A stretch of 13,592 nt of DNA from the NCBI GenBank assembly GCA_905236195.1, contig CAJOOX010000122.1, positions 1-13,592 on the forward strand, read 5' to 3'. Within the stretch, counting starts at the first letter, position 1, and the number at the start of each line of letters is the position of its first letter. The translations under genes and the position numbers were made by a program. Shown here piece after piece: positions 7,189 through 13,592 of this stretch. Source of the stretch: an uncultured Bacteroidales bacterium. Its GTDB lineage: Bacteria; Bacteroidota; Bacteroidia; Bacteroidales; UBA3663. The notes beneath the pieces were generated by a model. That model was not told the DNA's origin. It saw only the letters and a program-made list of their open reading frames with translations, and ran no database searches.

Positions 7189-9711
7189 ATGCATAAGTGC
7201 AGATTCATACTCTTTCTCGCTCTGGCGACTCTGCTGAATGTCAACACGACGTTCGGCCAGCATGCCTTGGACGAGACTCGCTTCGACCTGCAGGACGTAA
7301 CACTGCTTGAAGGCCGTTTTCGCGAGGCTCAGGAGCGTAATTTCAAGAGCCTTCTGGACTTTGACGTCAAACGTATTCTCACCCCCTATATCCGCCAGTC
7401 GGGACTTTCCAAGACGGCAAACGAGTCGTCGCCCTATTATCAGTGGGAATACGAACACCCAAATTTTCCTTCGTGGGCTTGGGTCAACTCTACGGCGCTC
7501 GACGGTCATATCGGCGGTCACTATCTTTCGGCACTCAGTTATGCCTATGCCGCCACACGCGATCCCCTTCTGAAGAACAAGTACAAGGAACGCATCGACT
7601 ATATGGTGCAGGTCCTTGGCGACTGCCAGGAAGCCTTTGGCAAGATTGACGGCCTTCAGGGTTTCCTCGGAGGTACTCCCAACAACGATATCTGGAAATC
7701 CCTCGTCGATGGCGACTACCGTCCCTATAACCAGTATGGAAACTGGATTCCCTTCTATTGCGAGCAAAAGATTCTGTCCGGCCTACGCGATGCCTATGTC
7801 TATGCAGGCAACCAGCAGGCCAAAGAAGAATTCCGCAAACTCTGCGATTGGATTATCAAGTCAGTGTCCCTCTTCACACAGGATATCATGGAGATGCAGA
7901 TTCTCCAATGGGAAGCAGGTTCCATCAACGAGGTGCTCGCTGATGCCAGCGTCATCCTGGGCAGCGGCAAATACATGGATGGAGCCAAGAAGTTTTCCCA
8001 TCAGATTGTGATTGAAAATATGCTGTCCGACAACAAGAAAGCTTTTCTCGATCTCAAACATGCAGACGAAATGTCGGGCAAGTTCGTAGGGAATGCCCGC
8101 ATCGCACAGCTCCGTCACGACTCCCGCTATCTTCAGGCGTCCTACAATTACTGGATGGATGTGGTACGGAACCGTACCGTATGTTTCGGAGGTTCGGGCG
8201 TAGCGTCCTACTTCCAGCCTTCCGACCGTATGAGCCGCTACATCACCGAGGCCGACGGTCCAGAGACATGCAATTCGTCCGACATGATGAAGATTACGCA
8301 GTATCTCTTCCAGATTACGCACGATCCGTCGATGGTCGATTATTACGAGAACGTACAGCTCAACCACATTCTTGGCACCATTGATCCGGCTACGGGCGGC
8401 TATTCCTTTTATACACCCACCCGTCCGTCGGCCTATCGCATCTATTCCACCATCAATGAGTCGATGTGGTGTTGTGTCGGCACGGGTATGGAACTGCACT
8501 CCAAGTACGGCGAGTGGATTTATTCATACGACGAGGATACCCTCTTTGTGAACCTCTTCATTCCCTCCGAACTCAATAATGCCAACTTCGGCATCCGTCA
8601 AGAGTCCACATATCCTTATGGTTCGAAGTCGAAGATTACCATTACGAAGCCGGGTCACTACAAACTGGCTGTACGCCATCCCGCATGGGCCGGTCCCAAA
8701 TACAACATCACCGTCAATGGTCAGCCCGTCAAAGCTTTGCGCGACGTACAGCCACGCAAGGCCAACTTTGTATACTGCGGCAAGGATTGGAAGGAAGGCG
8801 ATGTCATTGAGGTCACCTATCCCATGATGTTCTCCTTTGACGTCTGTCCCGGCGTTTCCAACTACATTGCCCTCCGCATGGGCCCCAATGTTCTCGCAGC
8901 TGTCGAGACCGGAGCCAAAAGAGGCGACGAGAAGTTCGAAATCCTGACCAACGAGTACGGACATGAGGGCGTACGCGACCACGAGCCTTCCGTGCGCGGC
9001 AATTTCCCGTCGCTGGCGCTCGCGCCCATGCTGATCTGCGACCGCAACAGCATTCCCGCCAAGATTAAGTTCAAGGATGCTTCCCGCCTCGTGCTCAATG
9101 TCGATGCTTCGGCCAAGGGTTCGCTTTGGAACAATGTCGAGGTGCGTCCCTTCTACGATATTCACCACCAGCGCTATACCCTCTATTGGAACCAGCAGAC
9201 TGAGTCGGCATGGGTGCGCAACCCTCTTTATCAGGAGGAACTGCGTATGGCCGAGATGGAGAACAATACCTATGACCAGGTCAAGCCCGGTGACGAGGCC
9301 TCCGAACGTCAGCACGCCTTTGTTTCCTCCAAGATTGACTCTCACGGCAACCTCAACTCCGAGACCTTCCGCGACGCGCCTGCCGAACAGTGGTTCGAGT
9401 ATGCGCTCTCCACTTCCAGGATTCCCGCTCAGGTCGAAGATGTCGTTCTCATGCTTCGTTTCACTGTCAGCGATCGCGGCCGTGCCGGTGTTATTTTTGT
9501 TGACGGCGCCCGCCTCCAGGAGGTTGACGTGCCCATGACGGCAAGGGCCAAGGGCAAGAACAAGTTCTTCGATGTCGCCGTATCCGTGCCAATCGCCATG
9601 TTGCGTGACAAGGAGAATGTCAAAGTACGGTTTATGAGCTCAGGAAGCGGATTCTTCCCCAAGACTTTCTCCGTCCGCCTGATGAAAAACGACCCCACAA
9701 TCCTCAATTAA
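7189..9711 (+). CDS. Secreted DUF1680 glycosidase (GH127/GH146-like, putative beta-L-arabinofuranosidase)
   Basis: Enzymes of this clan release beta-L-arabinofuranose or related sugars from plant glycans, using a zinc-bound cysteine nucleophile. The ATG at 7189 follows a T-run and gives 840 residues, with a signal peptide ending near TTFGQ, so the enzyme is exported, probably periplasmic. The (alpha/alpha) barrel shows DVTLLEGRFREAQERN, WAWVNSTALDGHIGGHYLSAL, GFLGGTP and WIPFYCEQKILSGL. The expected metal site is complete: E359 and C361 in GPETCNSSDMMK, and C428-C429 in MWCCVGTGMELHSKYGEWIY, equivalent to HypBA1 E338, C340, C417 and C418. Beta domains follow, then an extra C-terminal module (from about residue 690: VKPGDEASERQH, WFEYALS) resembling DUF4986/DUF6805 extensions. 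GH127 and GH146 cannot be separated by eye. It follows the FGE-like lipoprotein gene after 41 bases with no visible terminator. Confidence 0.9.
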   Translation: MHKCRFILFLALATLLNVNTTFGQHALDETRFDLQDVTLLEGRFREAQERNFKSLLDFDVKRILTPYIRQSGLSKTANESSPYYQWEYEHPNFPSWAWVNSTALDGHIGGHYLSALSYAYAATRDPLLKNKYKERIDYMVQVLGDCQEAFGKIDGLQGFLGGTPNNDIWKSLVDGDYRPYNQYGNWIPFYCEQKILSGLRDAYVYAGNQQAKEEFRKLCDWIIKSVSLFTQDIMEMQILQWEAGSINEVLADASVILGSGKYMDGAKKFSHQIVIENMLSDNKKAFLDLKHADEMSGKFVGNARIAQLRHDSRYLQASYNYWMDVVRNRTVCFGGSGVASYFQPSDRMSRYITEADGPETCNSSDMMKITQYLFQITHDPSMVDYYENVQLNHILGTIDPATGGYSFYTPTRPSAYRIYSTINESMWCCVGTGMELHSKYGEWIYSYDEDTLFVNLFIPSELNNANFGIRQESTYPYGSKSKITITKPGHYKLAVRHPAWAGPKYNITVNGQPVKALRDVQPRKANFVYCGKDWKEGDVIEVTYPMMFSFDVCPGVSNYIALRMGPNVLAAVETGAKRGDEKFEILTNEYGHEGVRDHEPSVRGNFPSLALAPMLICDRNSIPAKIKFKDASRLVLNVDASAKGSLWNNVEVRPFYDIHHQRYTLYWNQQTESAWVRNPLYQEELRMAEMENNTYDQVKPGDEASERQHAFVSSKIDSHGNLNSETFRDAPAEQWFEYALSTSRIPAQVEDVVLMLRFTVSDRGRAGVIFVDGARLQEVDVPMTARAKGKNKFFDVAVSVPIAMLRDKENVKVRFMSSGSGFFPKTFSVRLMKNDPTILN

Positions 9712-9763
9712 GTGAGAAAAACCTGCTGTTGGTTGAAAAGTTGACAGCCTCCGATAAACGCAC

Positions 9764-9810
9764 GAGGTTCCGCATCGTCTTAAAGACAGAAAAAGACAAT
9801 GTTGAACCTC
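9764..9810 (+). other. Inverted repeat in the gap before the His/Asn-rich gene
   Basis: GAGGTTC (9764-9770) and GAACCTC (9804-9810) are exact inverted copies around 33 bases. Inside lies a smaller pairing, GTCT/AGAC (9777-9787). The outer right arm is followed by TTTAAAATTT. It may be a weak terminator for the GH127-like gene or a structured leader for the gene at 9827. No convincing TAnnTTTG promoter was found in this 115-base gap. Confidence 0.35.
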
Positions 9811-9826
9811 TTTAAAATTTACAGTT

Positions 9827-10690
9827 ATGAAGAAGATGATTCTCGTCGCAGCTGCCCTTCTCGGCACCTCCGCTTTGAGCAACGCTCAGCACGTACATTT
9901 CTCGTTCGTTGTGAACTCCGGTCCTTCCACCGTTGTCGTAACGTCCGACCCCGTGCCCGCCCCTGTTCCCGAAGTGGCTTCCCCCATGTTGGTGACAGCA
10001 CCCTACTATGAAGCATCCTTCGTAGATCTGGTTACGGCAATGGCTCTCAACATGGCTCAGGCCATGCTGTTTGAACCCATCTATCGTTCCTATTGCCACG
10101 ATGTGTACTATGCTCCTAATCCGATGGCAGTGCGCAGCGTCTATTACAACCGCTTCCTGCCATATCTCACTCCCCGTCAGATTGAAATGGTTTGGGGCCA
10201 TCCCGTAGCCTACCACCACTACGGCCATGCCAATCCCGTGTTCCACTTCGAGCCTGGCTGGTACTACAACCATCACGGCTATCAGAGCCACTACGGACAT
10301 GCGCCTCATCACGCTCCGGCTCATCACAACACGGCGCCCGTCCATCATCCCAATCAGGGCTACCGTTCGGGCAACGGCTACCACCAGGGTAATGTCGGCA
10401 ACAATAACAATTCCGGGAACCATAATTCCGGTAACAACGGCAAGAATCCCGGCTACAAGAATCCCGGCAACAACAGTCACAACAACCCCGGCAATGTGAA
10501 CCGTCCAGACAACAAATCCGGCCACAATAATGCCGGTAACCGCGCTCAGACGCGTTTCACCACATCCACCCGTTCTGCCGGAGGAGTTGCTACCCGCACC
10601 ACAGAGTCCAACAGCAGCCGCAGCAATCGCGGCACCTTCGGAGGCCGCACCTCCGACCGCCAGAAGACTGCCAACACCCGCAGTCGCTGA
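9827..10690 (+). CDS. Secreted His-rich, Asn/Gly-rich and Arg/Ser-rich protein of unknown function
   Basis: I do not recognise a family. The ATG at 9827 begins a clear signal peptide (MKKMILVAAALLGTSALSNAQ, 21 residues, cut before HVH), so the 287-residue product is exported. Residues 22-110 are of ordinary composition and include an amphipathic stretch (FVDLVTAMALNMAQAM) and LTPRQIEMVWG, the part most likely to fold. Residues 125-174 hold 15 histidines in 50 residues with many Tyr, Pro and Ala (HHYGH, HAPHHAPAHH), which could bind metal ions. From about 175 to 245 the chain is Asn/Gly-rich with imperfect NPGYKNPGNN-like repeats. The last 45 residues are rich in Arg, Ser and Thr, are strongly basic, and end in TRSR. 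This looks like a disordered cell-envelope protein. The gene stands alone: a possible structured leader precedes it and a terminator follows. Confidence 0.8.
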   Translation: MKKMILVAAALLGTSALSNAQHVHFSFVVNSGPSTVVVTSDPVPAPVPEVASPMLVTAPYYEASFVDLVTAMALNMAQAMLFEPIYRSYCHDVYYAPNPMAVRSVYYNRFLPYLTPRQIEMVWGHPVAYHHYGHANPVFHFEPGWYYNHHGYQSHYGHAPHHAPAHHNTAPVHHPNQGYRSGNGYHQGNVGNNNNSGNHNSGNNGKNPGYKNPGNNSHNNPGNVNRPDNKSGHNNAGNRAQTRFTTSTRSAGGVATRTTESNSSRSNRGTFGGRTSDRQKTANTRSR

Positions 10691-10706
10691 TATTCGACCG
10701 ACCCTC

Positions 10707-10747
10707 AAACATCTGCATATATTCACTTGGCTTATATGCAGATGTTT
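10707..10747 (+). terminator. 15-bp hairpin terminator after the His/Asn-rich gene
   Basis: AAACATCTGCATATA (10707-10721) and TATATGCAGATGTTT (10733-10747) pair perfectly over 15 bases with an 11-base loop. The right arm ends in TTT with TTTAT-like sequence around it. Because the left arm begins with AAA, it could also work on the opposite strand. It starts 17 bases after the stop codon at 10690. Confidence 0.75.
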
Positions 10748-10765
10748 TATACGGCTTACCTTCTG

Positions 10766-10797
10766 CCAGGCAGCACTGCGCTGCCTGGATTTTTTTT
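10766..10797 (+). terminator. Strong rho-independent terminator
   Basis: CCAGGCAGC (10766-10774) and GCTGCCTGG (10780-10788) form a perfect 9-bp GC-rich stem with a 5-base loop, followed by A and eight Ts (10790-10797). It is a second terminator only 18 bases after the first hairpin and isolates the downstream glycosyltransferase promoter from read-through. Confidence 0.93.
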
Positions 10798-10818
10798 CTT
10801 AAAAAAATTCCCCTTTTC

Positions 10819-10849
10819 TTGCTTTTCTCTGAAATTTATACTATCTTTG
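10819..10849 (+). promoter_or_regulatory. Bacteroidota-type promoter for the glycosyltransferase gene
   Basis: TTG (10819-10821) and TATCTTTG (10842-10849) are separated by exactly 20 bases, matching the primary sigma factor consensus of Bacteroidota. The start of transcription should fall near 10853-10857, leaving a leader of about 20 bases before the ATG at 10874. It sits directly behind the strong terminator. Confidence 0.88.
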
Positions 10850-10873
10850 CAGCGTTTTTTTAGATTAAAGATA

Positions 10874-12154
10874 ATGGAATTTCTATCCTCATACCCTCAG
10901 TGGCTCGTTTATACAGCCATAGGCGTTGTAATAATCTGGTTCATCCAACTCCTGCTTTGGCTCATCGTTTGGGCTCGACCCGTCTATCGCGGCTATCGCG
11001 AACGTAAAGGCACGGCGGTCTTTGCCGTATCCCAGCCGCCAGTCTCTGTCGTTCTGTACGCCCACAACCAGGCGGATGCCCTGCTTCGCAACCTTCCCGA
11101 GTTCTTCAACCAGCAATATCCCAATTTCGAGGTCATCGTAGTTGACGATGCCTCCACCGACGAGACCCCTGAAGTGCTCAAGATGATGGAACAGCGCTAC
11201 GACCACCTTATCCATACTCACCAGGACGAGGAAATGCGTACTATCTCGCGCCGAAAACTTGCTCTTACTCTCGGAGTGAAGGCTGCCCACGGCGACATCA
11301 TCCTGATGACCCAGGCCCAATGTGCGCCCTCCAGCGACAAGTGGATCTCATCGATGGTACGCAACTTTACCGAAGGCATCGATTTCGTGCTTGGTCCTGT
11401 GGCCTACGAGAACCGTTCGGGTTTTATGTCGCGCTTCTACAGCTATGACCTTCTCCAGCGGCTGATCACCCTCTTCGGGCTTACGCTGGCCGTACGACCC
11501 TATGCCGGTTGGGGCACCAATCTCGCCTTTCGCAAAGAGATGTTCTTTGCTAACCACAATGAGGGCTTTGCTTCCCATCTCAATATCTATCCCGGAGAAG
11601 ACGATCTCTTCGTGGCCAATGTCTGCTCCCGTCACAATGTGATGGCTGAATGTTCGTCGTCTGCCATGATGATTGACCAGCAGTCTCCCTTGTCCTATGG
11701 CTGGCGCCGTGATCGCCGCAACCGTGCCTTCACCTCTCAGAGATACCACAAGTGGCCCATGTTCGTCCGTTCTCTCGATGTCCTGACACGCTACCTTATG
11801 GTGTTCGGCGCCGTTGCCGTCATCGTACTCAGCCTCATTTTCACCGACTGGAACGCACCTTTCAGTCTCGACAACTTCATCCTGCCGACAGTCTTGCTGC
11901 TGATGCTCGTTCTTCGGGCCATATGGGTTATAGCCGTCATCCTCCAGAATGCGCGCACCTTCCATTTGCACCGCTTCTGGCTGTCGCCTCTTGTGCTTGA
12001 ATTTATAACACCGCTCATAGACCTGCATTATTTGATGCAGGTTCGCCGTCAGCGTAAAACATTCTATGTGGGCTATATCAAACTACCTTCCAAGAGCAAG
12101 TTCTTCCGCTTCAACCGTGCGGACTTCGACAGGCCCCGTTCCTCAGCATTCTAA
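10874..12154 (+). CDS. Membrane-anchored family 2 glycosyltransferase
   Basis: A 426-residue inner-membrane protein predicted to transfer a sugar from a nucleotide donor, probably to an envelope glycan; donor and acceptor are unknown. One N-terminal membrane helix (about residues 11-33) precedes a cytoplasmic GT-A domain starting PVSVVLYAHNQ, with the nucleotide-binding VDDASTDET (D91-D92). The later acidic motif GEDDLF (E242-D244) and an Arg-rich GWRRDRRNRAF segment are present. The DxD expected in LTDADC is here MTQAQC (Q147, Q149), an unusual change at metal-binding positions. Two C-terminal helices follow (about 307-325 and 335-357), then a basic tail. The ATG at 10874 is chosen because the promoter lies just upstream; the in-frame ATG at 10727 lies before both the terminator and the promoter. 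The next gene follows after 40 bases. Confidence 0.92.
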   Translation: MEFLSSYPQWLVYTAIGVVIIWFIQLLLWLIVWARPVYRGYRERKGTAVFAVSQPPVSVVLYAHNQADALLRNLPEFFNQQYPNFEVIVVDDASTDETPEVLKMMEQRYDHLIHTHQDEEMRTISRRKLALTLGVKAAHGDIILMTQAQCAPSSDKWISSMVRNFTEGIDFVLGPVAYENRSGFMSRFYSYDLLQRLITLFGLTLAVRPYAGWGTNLAFRKEMFFANHNEGFASHLNIYPGEDDLFVANVCSRHNVMAECSSSAMMIDQQSPLSYGWRRDRRNRAFTSQRYHKWPMFVRSLDVLTRYLMVFGAVAVIVLSLIFTDWNAPFSLDNFILPTVLLLMLVLRAIWVIAVILQNARTFHLHRFWLSPLVLEFITPLIDLHYLMQVRRQRKTFYVGYIKLPSKSKFFRFNRADFDRPRSSAF

Positions 12155-12194
12155 CTAATATTAGAATTCCCTGTCAGAATAAATTTATTAGAAT
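12148..12194 (+). other. AT-rich palindromes and repeats in the gap before the M18 peptidase gene
   Basis: The 40-base gap holds CTAATATTAG (12155-12164) and AATAAATTTATT (12178-12189), both perfect palindromes. ATTAGAAT occurs twice (12160-12167 and 12187-12194), the second copy abutting the ATG. ATTCTAA (12148-12154), which includes the upstream stop codon, can pair with either copy. It may be an operator or a weak alternative-hairpin leader. Confidence 0.4.
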
Positions 12195-13481
12195 ATGATT
12201 AAGAGATTGTTGGATTTTTTGGATGCCTCGCCGGTAAACTTTCTGGCTGTACGCAATATCGCGGACCGCCTTCAGGCAGCCGGCTATCGTGCGATCGACG
12301 CAGAACAGCCGTTGGGAGAGGTCCGTGAGGGTGACCGGTTTTATGTGACGAAGAACGATTCGTCGGTCTATGCGTTCCACATCGGACACCGTCCGTTGGG
12401 TGAGGCGGGTTTCCGGATGATATGTGCGCACTGCGACTCGCCGACGTTCCGTATCAAACCGAATGCGGAGATGAGTTGCGAGGGCGGCATAGTGAAACTG
12501 AATACCGAGGTATATGGCGGCCCTATCCTTTCCACGTGGTTTGACCGTCCGCTCACTGTCGCCGGACGTGTAATTGTGCGTGGCGAGGATGCCTTCCATC
12601 CGCGTACACTCCTACTGCATGTGAAACGCCCACTGCTCCAGATCTGCAATCTGGCCATCCATTTCAACCGCGATGTGAACGACGGCGTGAAACTCAGCCG
12701 TCAGAAGGATACCCTGCCCTTGCTGGGTATTGTAACAGACGAACTCGAAAAGGGTAACCTGCTGATGAATGTAATCTGCAGCGAACTCCATATGGCTCAG
12801 GACGAGATTTTGGACTTCGACCTCTATCTGGCGGATGCTACGCCGGCATGTACTTTCGGGGTGCACAACGAGTTTGTGTCGTCGGGTCGGTTGGATGACC
12901 TGTCGATGTGTTATGCGGGTCTGGAGGCGATGACGGCCACCGCCACAACGGATGCTACGAAAGTGTTGGCAATCTTCGACAACGAGGAGACCGGTTCGCA
13001 GACCAAACAGGGGGCAGGCAGTCCCTTCCTGGCGATGATGCTGCGACGCATCGCTCTGGCCCAGGGAGGCGGAGAGGAGGCATTCTGTCAGGCGGTGGAA
13101 CGTGCCTTTATGATCTCGGCTGATAATGCCCATGCCTGGCATCCCAACTACAGCGAAAAATACGACCCGACCAACCATCCCGTGATGGGCGGCGGTCCGG
13201 TCATCAAGTTCAATGCGGCTCAGAAGTATGCCAGCGATGCGGTGTCCGCTGCTGTCTTTGCCGAGATGTGCCGCGAGGCGGGTGTGCCTTCACAGCGGTT
13301 CGTCAACCATTCGGATGTGGCGGGCGGTAGTACGCTGGGCAATATCCTTGCGTCGTCGTTGCCCGTCAAGGGGGTTGATATGGGCAATGCTATCCTGGCG
13401 ATGCACAGTTGTAGGGAGACCGGCAGCACGGCCGACTGCCTCTATGCCGTCAGGGCTTTTACCCGCTTCTTTGAGGATTAG
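12195..13481 (+). CDS. apeB: M18 family aspartyl aminopeptidase
   Basis: This cytoplasmic zinc aminopeptidase removes N-terminal acidic residues from peptides. The 428-residue length is normal for bacterial M18 enzymes. Expected metal and catalytic positions are all visible: H79 in CAHCDSP, bridging D234 in RLDDLSMCYAG, E264-E265 in DNEETGS, D310 in SADNAHAWHP, and H404 in AMHSCRE. The spacing D310 to H404 (94 residues) equals what I recall for human DNPEP (D346 to H440). The GGGPVIKFNAAQKYASD and NHSDVAGGSTLG blocks are also typical. The ATG at 12195 begins the usual RLLDFLDASPVNFLAV start of the family. It may be co-transcribed with the glycosyltransferase gene, as no terminator separates them. 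Its TAG stop overlaps the stop of the convergent miaB. Confidence 0.95.
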   Translation: MIKRLLDFLDASPVNFLAVRNIADRLQAAGYRAIDAEQPLGEVREGDRFYVTKNDSSVYAFHIGHRPLGEAGFRMICAHCDSPTFRIKPNAEMSCEGGIVKLNTEVYGGPILSTWFDRPLTVAGRVIVRGEDAFHPRTLLLHVKRPLLQICNLAIHFNRDVNDGVKLSRQKDTLPLLGIVTDELEKGNLLMNVICSELHMAQDEILDFDLYLADATPACTFGVHNEFVSSGRLDDLSMCYAGLEAMTATATTDATKVLAIFDNEETGSQTKQGAGSPFLAMMLRRIALAQGGGEEAFCQAVERAFMISADNAHAWHPNYSEKYDPTNHPVMGGGPVIKFNAAQKYASDAVSAAVFAEMCREAGVPSQRFVNHSDVAGGSTLGNILASSLPVKGVDMGNAILAMHSCRETGSTADCLYAVRAFTRFFED

Positions 13482-13592
13482 GACCTAATCTCGACGAGCA
13501 GGGTGGCTGCGGTGACTTCGAGTACACGGACACGGACGAGGTCTCCGGGTTTGGCGTTGCCTTTGGGGAAGACGAGCATTTTGTTCTGGGGA
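13478..13592 (-). CDS. miaB: MiaB C-terminus (tRNA methylthiotransferase), 5' part outside window
   Basis: MiaB is a radical-SAM iron-sulfur enzyme that adds a methylthio group to N6-isopentenyladenosine-37 of tRNAs. Only the last 37 residues are present, read on the minus strand from the right edge to TAA (complement of 13478-13480). The peptide contains PQNKMLVFPKGNAKPGD, then LVRVRVLEVTAATLLVEI, which is the end of the TRAM RNA-binding domain that closes MiaB proteins. Other methylthiotransferases (MtaB, RimO) have related TRAM tails, but the QNK and FPKGN pattern fits Bacteroidota MiaB best. The catalytic CxxxCxxC region is not in view. It converges on the M18 gene and the two stops overlap by three or four bases. 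Confidence 0.8.
   Translation of the reverse strand, partial: PQNKMLVFPKGNAKPGDLVRVRVLEVTAATLLVEIRS

Noticed and set aside
9812..10726. Long open frame of about 300 codons on the minus strand, antisense to the His/Asn-rich gene
   Set aside because: The product is a run of Val, Gly and Ile that mirrors the Asn/His codons of the plus strand. It has no recognisable family, whereas the plus strand has a signal peptide and a correctly placed terminator.
12180..12187. TAAATTTA as a -7 box for the M18 peptidase gene
   Set aside because: The last base differs from TAnnTTTG, no TTG lies at the right distance upstream, and it would put the transcript start inside the coding region.
1..13592. tRNA, rRNA, insertion sequence, phage or toxin-antitoxin genes
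   Set aside because: Reading all gaps and frames showed no cloverleaf-like segment, transposase motif, terminal inverted repeats or paired small toxin/antitoxin genes.

Overview
The window looks like chromosomal DNA from a gut-type member of the Bacteroidales (Bacteroidota), possibly Prevotellaceae-like. This is inferred from three things. Two promoters have the Bacteroidota form (TTG, 20 bp, TAnnTTTG). A secreted FGE-like lipoprotein has its lipid cysteine followed by an acidic run. The gene families (GH97, DUF1680/GH127, BspA-type LRR lipoprotein, Bacteroidales-type DnaJ and MiaB tails) also fit. I cannot name the genus. The window is almost fully coding, and no gene-free gap exceeds about 185 bases. 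No RNA gene, insertion sequence, CRISPR array or phage gene was seen.

Layout. (1) 3-2598: the 3' end of dnaJ, a 97-codon gene of unknown function and a lipoprotein with about 19 BspA/TpLRR leucine-rich repeats. The three are joined by 1-base and 4-base stop/start overlaps, so they look like one transcription unit. (2) 2704-6005: a secreted GH97 glycosidase whose last codon overlaps the start of an HD-domain dGTPase. An exact 18-bp tandem duplication lies directly before the GH97 start. (3) 6087-9711: a clear promoter, then a surface-type lipoprotein with an FGE/SUMF1 fold lacking the catalytic cysteines, then a secreted DUF1680 (GH127/GH146-like) beta-L-arabinofuranosidase candidate. (4) 9827-10690: a secreted His-, Asn/Gly- and Arg/Ser-rich protein of unknown function, followed by two hairpins ending in a strong T-run terminator. 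(5) 10819-12154: a second clear promoter and a membrane-anchored family 2 glycosyltransferase. (6) 12195-13481: an M18 aspartyl aminopeptidase, meeting the C-terminal end of miaB on the minus strand; the two stop codons overlap.

How the parts fit. Housekeeping functions (DnaJ, dGTPase, M18 peptidase, MiaB) are interleaved with envelope and glycan functions (LRR lipoprotein, GH97, GH127-like, FGE-like lipoprotein, GT2). There is no SusC/SusD pair, so this is not a classical polysaccharide utilisation locus. The two glycosidases could act on periplasmic oligosaccharides imported elsewhere; that is inference. I did not find a clearly new multi-gene system. The best leads are the 18-bp leader duplication, the promoter-spacer repeat at 6091-6109, the GT2 protein with Gln in place of both Asp of its expected DxD, the degenerate FGE-like lipoprotein beside a glycosidase, and the composition-biased secreted protein.
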